Positions 9,152 to 17,059 of a DNA stretch of 34,454 nt are shown in pieces. Every line of letters starts with the position of its first letter. The stretch's first letter is position 1. The position numbers and the translations under genes are program-made. This DNA is from Gemmatimonadales bacterium (lineage in GTDB: Bacteria; Gemmatimonadota; Gemmatimonadetes; Palauibacterales; Palauibacteraceae). Below the pieces are notes generated by a model that saw only the letters and a program-made list of their open reading frames with translations, was not told the origin of the DNA and searched no databases. The stretch is from assembly GCA_009841005.1 (NCBI GenBank), contig VXMR01000033.1:1-34454 (forward strand), read 5' to 3'.

Positions 9152-12100
9152 CAGTGCGCCTCTTCGCCTTCTCCGGCCGCGGCCGGTTCACCGTGCCCGC
9201 CGGCCGCCATGTGCTTGTGCGTGACGTCCTCGAGGTAGGTGATCGCGGGACGCACGCCGAGTTCACCGAGCGCGTGGTAGCCGCGGGCGCTCTTCGCCTT
9301 GCGGGAGACCTCGCTCTCCGGATCCTTGAGGTTGCCGAAGGTGATCGCATTCGACGGGCAGCTGGCCTGGCAGGCCGTCATCACCTCGCCGTCCCGCACC
9401 GTCCGCCCCTCCTCCTTGGCGTCGATCTTGGCCTTGTTGATCCGGTGCACGCACATCGTGCACTTCTCCATCACCCCCACCTCGCGGACCGTGATGTCCG
9501 GGTTGAGCTGGAGGTTCAGCGGCCAGGCGAAGGCGCCCCCGTCGCCGCGGCCGCGCGCGTCATGGTTGAACCAGTTGAAGCGCCGGACCTTGTAGGGGCA
9601 GTTGTTCGCGCAGTACCGCGTGCCGACGCAGCGGTTGTAGACCTGGACGTTGAGCCCCTCCGGGCTGTGGTACGTCGCGTAGACCGGGCACACCGGCTCG
9701 CACGGCGCGTCGCCGCAGTGCTGGCACAGCATCGGCTGTTGCACCGTCTGGAATCCGCCGTCCTCCGCCTCCTCCTCGAAGCGGTGGATCCGCATCCACG
9801 ACATCTCGCGCCGCAGCGCGGCCTGCTCCTCGCCCACGGTGGGGATGTTGTTCTCGGAGTAGCAGGAGGTGACGCAGGCGCCGCAGCCGGTGCAGGCGTT
9901 GAGGTCGATGGTCATGCCCCAGCGGTACGGGCTGTTCGGATCGGAGTCCCACGCGGCCTCGACCAGCTCGACGAGGTCGATCTCGTGCGCCTCGACCTCG
10001 TGCAGCGCGTCCTCCACGTTCATGGCGTGGACGATTTCCCGGTCCTGGTCGTCGGTGGACCCCTGCGTGACGACGAGCCGGGCCGTCTCCTCCGTGGCCG
10101 AGACCGTGACCGCCGTCCCGGCGTATGCCAGCGCGCCGGAGCCGGGGTCCGCGTTCGCCGCGAGGAGGTCCAGCGGGTTCACGCCGCGGTTCCGCGCGTA
10201 GCGGCCGTATTCCGTGTGCCCCTGTCCGAGCGGGATCGCCACCGTGTCCGGACGGATGCCGCGGTAGACGTAGACCGGCGCCTCGATGGCGCCCTGGGCC
10301 GACTCGACGCGGACGACGTCGCCCCGGTCGACGCCGAGCGACTCGGCCATGTCGGGGTGCATCTCGACCCAGGAGTTCCACACGACCTTCGAGATCGCGT
10401 CGGGCTGCTCCTGCATCCAGGAGCGGTTTGCGCCCCGGCCGTCGTAGAACTGGGCCGTCGGATACACGACAAGTTGCGTGCCGGCGGGCGCCTGCGGGAG
10501 CGCGAAGCCGCTGCCGTCGCCCCCCGCGGGCGCATCGTCCGCACCGGCCCCCGCGTCGCCGTCGCCCGCCCATGCCGCCGCCGAGGCGCCGCCGCGCCGG
10601 AGCGCATCGAGCCAGGCGGCGTGGCCGCCGAGCCGCTCGGTCCAGGTGTTCCGCAGCACGGTCGCGTAGTCCGTCCCGCTGAACGCGCCGCCCTGTCCCG
10701 CCGCGTTGGTGACGTCCAGCAGCAGGTCTTCGCGCTGGCGCGTGTCGAACACCGGGTGCATGAGCGGCTGTCCGAGCGCCATCGCGCCGCCCGCCAGTTC
10801 GGCGTCGCACCACGACTCGAGCGCGTGGTGGCACGGGAGCACCCAGCCGCAGGCCGAGGCCGTCTCGTCGAGGTGCGGCGTGACCGCGACCGTGTTCGCC
10901 ACGTTGGCCAGCGCATCCGCGAACCCCGCGGCGGCCGGGAGCGCGTAGGCGGGATTGCACCCGGACACGATGAGCGTCCGTACCTGGCCGGCCCGCATGC
11001 GCCCGATCAGGGCCTGCATGTCCGCGAAGCTCGCCGTCGTCCCCTCGGGTGCGCCGCCTCCCGGGAAGACCGAGCGACCCGTCGCGCCGAGGAGCTCGTT
11101 GAGCGCCGCCACCGCCTGCTGCGCCTGCCGGGCATCGGCTCCCTGCGACTCGATCCCCGGCGGAATCGCGACCGCGTTCTCCGCGGCGGCAAGCTCCTCT
11201 CCCAGCGCGCGGATCGCGTCCGCCGAGACGCCCGCGATTTCGGCGGCCGATTCCGGCGACACATTGGGCAGTCCGGCGGGAAGCTCGGCGCCGCGTGAGG
11301 CGGCCACGACGCCGGCGACCGCGAGCGCTACGGTGCCCTCGGTGCCTGCACGCGCTTCGACCCACTCATCCGCGTTCGCGCCGGTGAGCGAAAGGCGCGG
11401 CCCGACGAAGGTGAACTTCGCGTGGTGGTGGGCGTCGATGTCCCGCGCAGCCGCGAAACCTGCGGAAATCTGCGTCGGTGCGAGCCAGGTGCCGAGGAAG
11501 TCGGCCCCGAAGCAGGCGATTCGGTCCGCCGAGGAGAGATCGAAGCGCGGCATGCCTGCGCCGCCGCTCACGTCCGCGGTCCCCGTCGCCAGCGCGTCGT
11601 TCGAGAACGGCTCCCAGGCGACGTGCTCGACTCCCATCACCCGAGCCCAGTCCGCGATGAAGCGGCCCGTCGTCCCCGTGACCCGGCCCGTCAGGAGCAC
11701 CGCGCCGCCGACGCGCACCGCATTCGTGAGCGCGGCCGTCGCATCTTCCCAGTTCGCGTACTGGTAGGGAGGCGCCCCATCCTCCGTCGACGGATTCTGC
11801 TGGAGCGGCTGACTCACGCGATCCGGATCGTAGAGATCCTGCAGCGTCGAGTGCGTGAGCGACGAAAGGCCGCTCGTCCCGCCCCCGAACCGGTCGTTGG
11901 GGCTCAGGCCGAGGACGCGGCCGTCGCGCACCTGCGCATGGACGGCGACCGGTTCCGGCCCCGCATCCGCCAGCACGGTCGCGTAGGTCTCGGAAACGCC
12001 CGGCGTGATCCCCTCTTCCTCGACGAGGCTGGGGATGAGCTTGTCCCCGAAGTTCGGCGGCCCGCACGCCGCCAGCGTCGCGGCTCCGGCCCCGGAAGTC

Positions 12101-12252
12101 CCCAGCACCTTCAGGAAGCGCCGGCGGGAAGTCCCCGTTCCGTTCGCCGCCGCGCCGTTCAGGGCCTCCGGCTCCGGCGTGGCGGCGCCCGAACCCGTCC
12201 CCCCGCAGCCGCAGCCGCCGCAGCCGTCGCTGCTCCCGTTCAGTAGTGACAT
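9151..12252 (-). CDS. actB: alternative complex III iron-sulfur/molybdopterin-like subunit ActB
   Basis: Large periplasmic subunit (1033 residues) of alternative complex III. It joins a molybdopterin-oxidoreductase-like domain, known in this family to lack the cofactor, to a four-cluster ferredoxin domain. A twin-arginine motif RRRFLK (residues 43-48) is followed by a hydrophobic stretch and a lipobox-like LAAC (Cys63), so export by Tat is likely. The C-terminal part shows the cysteine groups CTGCGACVTSC, CQHCGDAPCEPVCP, CVGTRYCANNCP and CTMC...CQASCP. An unusual Cys-rich CGGCGC lies at residues 11-16, ahead of the Tat motif. The ATG at 12252 overlaps the end of actA; the frame stays open further upstream only as a shadow of actA. 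Confidence 0.95.
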   Translation of the reverse strand: MSLLNGSSDGCGGCGCGGTGSGAATPEPEALNGAAANGTGTSRRRFLKVLGTSGAGAATLAACGPPNFGDKLIPSLVEEEGITPGVSETYATVLADAGPEPVAVHAQVRDGRVLGLSPNDRFGGGTSGLSSLTHSTLQDLYDPDRVSQPLQQNPSTEDGAPPYQYANWEDATAALTNAVRVGGAVLLTGRVTGTTGRFIADWARVMGVEHVAWEPFSNDALATGTADVSGGAGMPRFDLSSADRIACFGADFLGTWLAPTQISAGFAAARDIDAHHHAKFTFVGPRLSLTGANADEWVEARAGTEGTVALAVAGVVAASRGAELPAGLPNVSPESAAEIAGVSADAIRALGEELAAAENAVAIPPGIESQGADARQAQQAVAALNELLGATGRSVFPGGGAPEGTTASFADMQALIGRMRAGQVRTLIVSGCNPAYALPAAAGFADALANVANTVAVTPHLDETASACGWVLPCHHALESWCDAELAGGAMALGQPLMHPVFDTRQREDLLLDVTNAAGQGGAFSGTDYATVLRNTWTERLGGHAAWLDALRRGGASAAAWAGDGDAGAGADDAPAGGDGSGFALPQAPAGTQLVVYPTAQFYDGRGANRSWMQEQPDAISKVVWNSWVEMHPDMAESLGVDRGDVVRVESAQGAIEAPVYVYRGIRPDTVAIPLGQGHTEYGRYARNRGVNPLDLLAANADPGSGALAYAGTAVTVSATEETARLVVTQGSTDDQDREIVHAMNVEDALHEVEAHEIDLVELVEAAWDSDPNSPYRWGMTIDLNACTGCGACVTSCYSENNIPTVGEEQAALRREMSWMRIHRFEEEAEDGGFQTVQQPMLCQHCGDAPCEPVCPVYATYHSPEGLNVQVYNRCVGTRYCANNCPYKVRRFNWFNHDARGRGDGGAFAWPLNLQLNPDITVREVGVMEKCTMCVHRINKAKIDAKEEGRTVRDGEVMTACQASCPSNAITFGNLKDPESEVSRKAKSARGYHALGELGVRPAITYLEDVTHKHMAAGGHGEPAAAGEGEEAH

Positions 12253-13049
12253 GCCGCGCAATCCGTGGGAGCCCGGGTCCGGCCGTAGTCCGTGTCGATG
12301 TCCCTCGGGTAGAACCCCTCGGGCTGACGAGGCGCCGGCGCCCGCGGCGGCGGGTTGTCCCGCGCCAGCGTGTGGTCCGTCGCGACATCGCCCTCGAAGG
12401 GAGCCTGCCGGTGGCACTCGAGGCACCAGCCCATCGTTAGCGGCGCCCACTGGTAGACCCGGTCCATCTCCTCGACCGGACCATGGCAGTCCTGGCACTC
12501 GAGGTTCCGCACGTGGGCCTTGTGGCTGAACTGCACGAACTCCGGCAGCTTGTACACCCACTCCCATTCGATCGGCTCGCCGCGCGCCTCGTACTGGCGC
12601 AGCTCCTCGACCGGCGGCAGCCCCGTGCCCGCGATGCGGTGGCACCCCATGCAGACCTCGAGCGTCGGCACGACGCCCGACACCGACCGCTCCGTCCCCA
12701 CATGGCAGTACATGCAGTCGATCTGGAGGTCCGTCACGTGGAAGCGGTGGTTGAACGGGATCGGCTGCTCGGGTCCGCGGCTCGCGTTCTCGTGGTCGTA
12801 GATCGCACGCCACTGCGCCGGCATCGTCGCGAGATCCTGCTCTTCGGCGAACTGCGCGGCCGCGGCCGCCGTCTCGCCCTCGCCCGCGGCCTGCGGATCC
12901 GCGCTCTCCTGGACGTGCAGGAAGGAGGACGGATCGAGGCTCGCGGCAGCGATCTCGAGTTCGCCGGTTGAAGGCCGGTACAGCGCCAGAGCGGTGGCGC
13001 CGAGGGCCGCGACGAGGACGCCCGCGGCCACGCGAGAGCTTATCTTCAT
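12240..13049 (-). CDS. actA: alternative complex III pentaheme cytochrome c subunit ActA
   Basis: First gene of the act operon; a membrane-anchored pentahaem cytochrome c of 269 residues. An N-terminal hydrophobic segment (residues 7-24) serves as signal or anchor. Five CXXCH sites are visible: CMYCH (112-116), CMGCH (133-137), CQDCH (185-189), CLECH (209-213) and CAACH (264-268). Additional His residues in NHRFH and FSHKAH are likely axial ligands. The ATG at 13049 is preceded by GAGAGG at good spacing. An open frame to 13190 without a better start is not favoured. The stop overlaps the actB start by 13 nt. Confidence 0.95.
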   Translation of the reverse strand: MKISSRVAAGVLVAALGATALALYRPSTGELEIAAASLDPSSFLHVQESADPQAAGEGETAAAAAQFAEEQDLATMPAQWRAIYDHENASRGPEQPIPFNHRFHVTDLQIDCMYCHVGTERSVSGVVPTLEVCMGCHRIAGTGLPPVEELRQYEARGEPIEWEWVYKLPEFVQFSHKAHVRNLECQDCHGPVEEMDRVYQWAPLTMGWCLECHRQAPFEGDVATDHTLARDNPPPRAPAPRQPEGFYPRDIDTDYGRTRAPTDCAACHY

Positions 13050-13199
13050 CCGCCTCTCTGAGGGGGAATCGACGATGTGAGTCGCCCGGCAGCCTCCGCC
13101 GGCGGAAGCCCGGGTCGCGAACAAGGTAAAGCCCGCCCCGGTGGATGCAACCGTAGCCGGGACCCGCCGATCCGGCGCCCGCCGGAGCACCCCCCGAGG

Positions 13200-13228
13200 T
13201 TGACCGATTCGGCTCGTTCCTTTAGCAT
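13200..13228 (+). promoter_or_regulatory. sigma70-type promoter of the tRNA cluster
   Basis: TTGACC (13200-13205) and TAGCAT (13223-13228) are separated by 17 bp, which places the transcript start about 45 bp before tRNA-Val. This is the only clear promoter pair I see in front of the cluster. The rest of 13050-13279 holds no convincing gene. Confidence 0.6.
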
Positions 13229-13279
13229 TGTGTCGTCCGAGCGGGCTCCCACCCGGGGTCCGCTCGTCTTGTCTTCGGG

Positions 13280-13353
<74 letters not shown>

Positions 13354-13370
13354 TCGAAACGCCGCTGCAG

Positions 13371-13445
13371 GGGGCTGTAGCTCAGTCTGGTTAGAGTGCC
13401 GGTCTGTCACACCGGAGGTCGCGGGTTCAAATCCCGTCAGCCCCG
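13371..13445 (+). tRNA. tRNA-Asp (GTC)
   Basis: Acceptor GGGGCTG pairs with CAGCCCC, discriminator G. The anticodon stem CCGGT/ACCGG encloses loop CTGTCAC with anticodon GTC. The T loop is TTCAAAT. CCA is not encoded. It lies 17 bp after tRNA-Val. Confidence 0.96.
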
Positions 13446-13467
13446 TTCCAAAAAGAGTGTCGAGCGA

Positions 13468-13541
13468 GGGGCCGTAGCTCAGTTTGGGAGAGCGCTTGAA
13501 TCGCACTCAAGAGGTCGCGGGTTCAAATCCCGCCGGCTCCA
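13468..13541 (+). tRNA. tRNA-Ala (CGC)
   Basis: The anticodon stem CTTGA/TCAAG encloses loop ATCGCAC with anticodon CGC. The acceptor GGGGCCG pairs with CGGCTCC and includes the G3:U70 wobble that identifies alanine tRNAs, which supports the assignment independently. A T-rich run follows the gene. Confidence 0.95.
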
Positions 13542-13621
13542 CTTTTTCGTCGTCGCGTCCACCCCCGGCACCCCCCGCGAGCCCTCTCGCCGGGTTCGCC
13601 CCGGGTAGCGGCCGACGGCTC

Positions 13622-13693
13622 GCCACCGTAGCTCAGGGGTAGAGCACCGCATTCGTAATGCGGCGGTCGTCGGTTCAAATCCGACCGGTGGCT
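13622..13693 (+). tRNA. tRNA-Thr (CGT)
   Basis: Acceptor GCCACCG pairs with CGGTGGC, anticodon stem CCGCA/TGCGG with loop TTCGTAA (anticodon CGT), T arm GTCGG/CCGAC with TTCAAAT. The spacer behind it (about 13703-13730) can form a GC-rich hairpin. Confidence 0.96.
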
Positions 13694-13757
13694 TTGAAGG
13701 ACCCCTCCGCCGACAGCCGGCAGGCCGGAGGCTCTGGAGGGAGAGGGAGCAGGATAC

Positions 13758-13830
13758 GCGGGTGTAGCTCAGTTGGTAGAGCGCAACCTTGCCAAGGTTG
13801 AGGTCGCCGGTTCGAATCCGGTCACCCGCT
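13758..13830 (+). tRNA. tRNA-Gly (GCC)
   Basis: Acceptor GCGGGTG pairs with CACCCGC, anticodon stem CAACC/GGTTG with loop TTGCCAA (anticodon GCC), T arm GCCGG/CCGGT with TTCGAAT. All stems are complete. Confidence 0.96.
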
Positions 13831-13894
13831 TCTTCGCCGCCGGCTCGCGCGCGAGCCCGGCCCCCGCGCCCAACGCGCGGTCCGCAGTACCCCT

Positions 13895-13968
13895 CGGGGC
13901 GTGGCTCAGTCCGGTAGAGCGCTGCGTTCGGGACGCAGAGGTCCCCGGTTCAAATCCGGGCGCCCCGA
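13895..13968 (+). tRNA. tRNA-Pro (CGG), island attachment target
   Basis: Acceptor CGGGGCG pairs with CGCCCCG, anticodon stem CTGCG/CGCAG with loop TTCGGGA (anticodon CGG), T arm CCCGG/CCGGG with TTCAAAT. Its 3' terminal 17 bp (13951-13967) recur at 14071-14087. Accessory genes begin directly after it, so it is the likely integration target of the island. Confidence 0.96.
13951..13967 (+). repeat. att-like direct repeat, copy 1 (tRNA-Pro 3' end)
   Basis: CAAATCCGGGCGCCCCG, covering part of the T loop, the T-stem 3' strand and the acceptor 3' strand of tRNA-Pro. It is identical to 14071-14087. The position and extent are typical of attachment sites used by tyrosine recombinases. Confidence 0.7.
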
Positions 13969-14070
13969 TTCCCGCCCGCCTGGGCAGTTTTGGCCGGGCG
14001 GACTGTTTCGTTCGTCTGGGCTATCCCGCCGCCCCCCGAGATTAGGCGGGCCGCCGCAGGCGGTCGTAGC

Positions 14071-14087
14071 CAAATCCGGGCGCCCCG
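14071..14087 (+). repeat. att-like direct repeat, copy 2
   Basis: Exact 17-bp copy of the tRNA-Pro 3' end, 120 bp downstream of it. Flanking bases differ on both sides and no second tRNA body is present, so it is not a tandem tRNA duplicate. It marks either the edge of an earlier insertion or an attachment core left after excision or tandem integration. Confidence 0.7.
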
Positions 14088-14275
14088 GCCCGGTCAACGC
14101 GCTGTTTTTTTCGCCCATCGCTGACCGCGCCAGCGGTCGCGGATCCAGATGCCGCCCAGAACCCAGGCGGATTCCGACCCCGCCGGTGCGCACGTGCTCC
14201 CGCAGCCCGTCACCCATGTTACCTTGCGGTCCTCGAACACGGGTGGACGTTGGCCAAGGCGAGTCTGGACGACCC

Positions 14276-17014
14276 ATGAATGCCGTAGAAATCGAAGAGG
14301 CTGTCTCCGCGCTCGCCGCCGAGCCTTTCGATCCTGCGGAGTTTCCCTTTGCCTTCCTTGAGGCGTTCGGAAACAAGGAAACCACCATCAGGCGGCTCCG
14401 CACGGGCACGACGAATCGGTCCGACGTCGGCGGGGTCCTCCAGCGAAGCAACATCCACATCAAGGTTGCCTCTCAAGGCGAAACCGCGGTCGCGCTGGAC
14501 ACGCTAAGGGAGAGCCCCGAAACTCCGCGAGCCAAGGCAAAATTCATCTTGGCGACCGACGGGCAGGAGTTCCACGCCGAAGAACTTGCCAGCGGCGACA
14601 TACTGGTCTGCGACTACGCGGATTTTCCCGATCACTTCGGCTTCTTCCTTCCGCTAGCTGGAATCACGACCGTCCGGCAGATTCGCGAGAGCGCCTTCGA
14701 CATCAGGGCGACGAGTCGGCTGAATCGACTCTACGTCGAGCTCCTGAAGGAGAATCCCGAGTGGGAGACCCCGGAACGCCGCCACGAAATGAATCACTTC
14801 ATGGCGCGCCTCATCTTCTGCTTCTTCGCCGAGGACACCGATATCTTCCCCAGCCAAGCGAGGTTCACGCGCACCATCGAGCAGATGACCATGGCCGATG
14901 GATCCGACACCCCCGAGGTGATTGATCGGCTCTTTGGTGCAATGAACACCCTCGACGAGGATCGGGTGGGGTCCGACCTTCCCCGCTGGGCAGCGGCGTT
15001 CCCCTTCGTGAACGGCGGGCTCTTCGCGGACGCGGCGGAGGCTCCGCGGTTCAGCCGGATTGCACGCTCCTACCTCCTTCACATCGGGAATCTCGACTGG
15101 AAGAAAATCAACCCGGACATCTTCGGATCGATGGTCCAGGCGGTCGCGGTCGAGGAAGAACGCGGCAACCTTGGCATGCACTACACGAGCGTGCCGAACA
15201 TCTTGAAGGTGCTGAATCCGCTCTTCCTTGACGATTTGCGCGAGAAGCTGGAGGCGGCGGGGAACAACGGTCGCAAGCTCCTCAATCTCAGGAACCGCAT
15301 GGCGCGGATTCGCGTGTTCGACCCGGCCTGTGGTTCCGGCAACTTCCTTGTGATCGCCTACAAGCAGATGCGGGCGATCGAGGCAGAGATCAACGGTCGA
15401 CGCGGGGAACGTGAGCGTAAGTCTGACATCCCGATCAGCAACTTTCGCGGGATCGAGGTGGCAGATTTTCCCGCCGAGATCGCCCGTCTCGCCCTTGTCA
15501 TCGCCGAGTACCAGTGCAACGTGAATTACCTCGGGCAGCGGGAGGCGGTGGCCGTCGTCCTTCCGCTCGACAAGGACAACTGGATCACCTGCGCCAACGC
15601 CCTGCATGTAGATTGGAGCCGAGTCTGCCCGCCCACGGGAACGGGGGTCAAACTCGTCTCCGACGACCTCTTTCAGACGCCGCTGAATCAGCCTGAGATC
15701 GATTTCGAGCACGAAGGCGGGGAGACCTACATCTGCGGGAATCCGCCTTACCTCGGGAGCCAATCGCAGACCCCCGAGCAGAAGGCTGACCTCAAGAGCG
15801 TGTTTGACGGCCGGACGACGGGGTGGAAGTCGCTTGACTACGTCGCCGGCTGGTTCCTAAAGGCTGCCGACTACGGTGCTCATACGCGGGCGGTTTCGGC
15901 CTTCGTGGCTACGAATTCGATTTGCCAGGGACGCCAGGTGGCGACGCTCTGGTCGCTTATCCTTGGGGCTGGCCACAGGATTACCTTCGCGCATACCAGC
16001 TTCAAGTGGACGAACCTCGCGAGTCACAACGCCGGTGTTACGGTGGCGATTGTGGGCATATCCAACCGGCCCGGTCCCGTTCGTCGGCTTTACTCCGAGG
16101 GGCTTGATGGCGTCACTACCGTACGCGAATCGACAAACATCAATCCCTATTTGGTCTCTGGTCCGGATGTCTTGGTGCGTCTCCGTAGGCAGCCGATGGC
16201 GGATGTGTCCAGGATGAGCTTTGGCAACATGCCGAACGACAGCGGGCACCTCCTCCTGGATCGTCGCGAGGCCGCCGATGCGATCGAACGAAATGGCGTG
16301 AGCCCACGTTTCATTCGGGTGTTCGTGGGCTCGAACGAGTTTATCCATGGCGCGCAAAGGCGATGCGTCTGGGTCACCGATGAAGACTGTCCGAAGGCAA
16401 CAGAAAACGAGTGGCTCGCTGGGAGGTTCGAGGACGTGCGTGATCAGCGAGCAGGGTCTCCTCGCGCCACGACCCGACAGCTTGCCAACACACCCCATCG
16501 ATTCGGAGAGGTGCGCCAAGCTGGCTCGGAGACCGCCATCATCGTTCCCAGGCATTCATCGGAACTCCGCGACTATCTTCCCGTCGGATACATGGCGCCC
16601 GGCACGATCATCGCCGACTCAGCCGTTGCTCTCTTCGATGCGCCGCTCTGGCATTTGGCGCTTATCGCCTCACGCCTCCATCTGGTGTGGATCGCGACGG
16701 TCTGCGGCAAGATCGAGACTCGATTCCGCTACTCGAACACCCTCGGTTGGAACACTTTCCCCGTGCCCGTACTCACGGTGAAGAACAAGACGGATCTGAC
16801 GGAATGCGCTGAGAACATTCTGCTTGCGCGCGAGGCGCACTTCCCTGCGACGATTGCCGACCTCTACGCCGCCGACAGCATGCCGGAGAATCTCCGCGCT
16901 GCGCACGACCGAAACGATGAAGTGCTTGAGCGCATCTACATCGGGCGGCGTTTCCGAAACGATACTGAGCGGCTGGAGAAGCTGTTCGAGTTGTATACGA
17001 AGATGGCCAATTGA
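14276..17014 (+). CDS. MmeI-like class I SAM-dependent DNA methyltransferase
   Basis: Large DNA methyltransferase (912 residues, close to the MmeI/type IIL length), probably the modification subunit of the three-gene set that follows. Seen: SAM-binding motif FDPACGSGNFLVIAYKQ (about residue 348), catalytic NPPY (489-492, N6-adenine type), a central helical spacer, and a C-terminal region probably holding target recognition. The N-terminus resembles the MmeI nuclease domain, but where that family has D...ExK I read only IHIK, so the built-in nuclease may be inactive. ATG 14276 was chosen because upstream sequence is GC-rich and runs through the att repeat and tRNA-Pro. The helicase follows after 45 bp. 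Function is inferred from motifs and context. Confidence 0.88.
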   Translation: MNAVEIEEAVSALAAEPFDPAEFPFAFLEAFGNKETTIRRLRTGTTNRSDVGGVLQRSNIHIKVASQGETAVALDTLRESPETPRAKAKFILATDGQEFHAEELASGDILVCDYADFPDHFGFFLPLAGITTVRQIRESAFDIRATSRLNRLYVELLKENPEWETPERRHEMNHFMARLIFCFFAEDTDIFPSQARFTRTIEQMTMADGSDTPEVIDRLFGAMNTLDEDRVGSDLPRWAAAFPFVNGGLFADAAEAPRFSRIARSYLLHIGNLDWKKINPDIFGSMVQAVAVEEERGNLGMHYTSVPNILKVLNPLFLDDLREKLEAAGNNGRKLLNLRNRMARIRVFDPACGSGNFLVIAYKQMRAIEAEINGRRGERERKSDIPISNFRGIEVADFPAEIARLALVIAEYQCNVNYLGQREAVAVVLPLDKDNWITCANALHVDWSRVCPPTGTGVKLVSDDLFQTPLNQPEIDFEHEGGETYICGNPPYLGSQSQTPEQKADLKSVFDGRTTGWKSLDYVAGWFLKAADYGAHTRAVSAFVATNSICQGRQVATLWSLILGAGHRITFAHTSFKWTNLASHNAGVTVAIVGISNRPGPVRRLYSEGLDGVTTVRESTNINPYLVSGPDVLVRLRRQPMADVSRMSFGNMPNDSGHLLLDRREAADAIERNGVSPRFIRVFVGSNEFIHGAQRRCVWVTDEDCPKATENEWLAGRFEDVRDQRAGSPRATTRQLANTPHRFGEVRQAGSETAIIVPRHSSELRDYLPVGYMAPGTIIADSAVALFDAPLWHLALIASRLHLVWIATVCGKIETRFRYSNTLGWNTFPVPVLTVKNKTDLTECAENILLAREAHFPATIADLYAADSMPENLRAAHDRNDEVLERIYIGRRFRNDTERLEKLFELYTKMAN

Positions 17015-17059
17015 AGACACCTGCCCGATGAGATCGAACACTCACGCGGAGTCGTTCGT

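Noticed and set aside
13396-14045. Open frames across the tRNA cluster
   Set aside because: They translate tRNA genes, which fold into complete cloverleafs.
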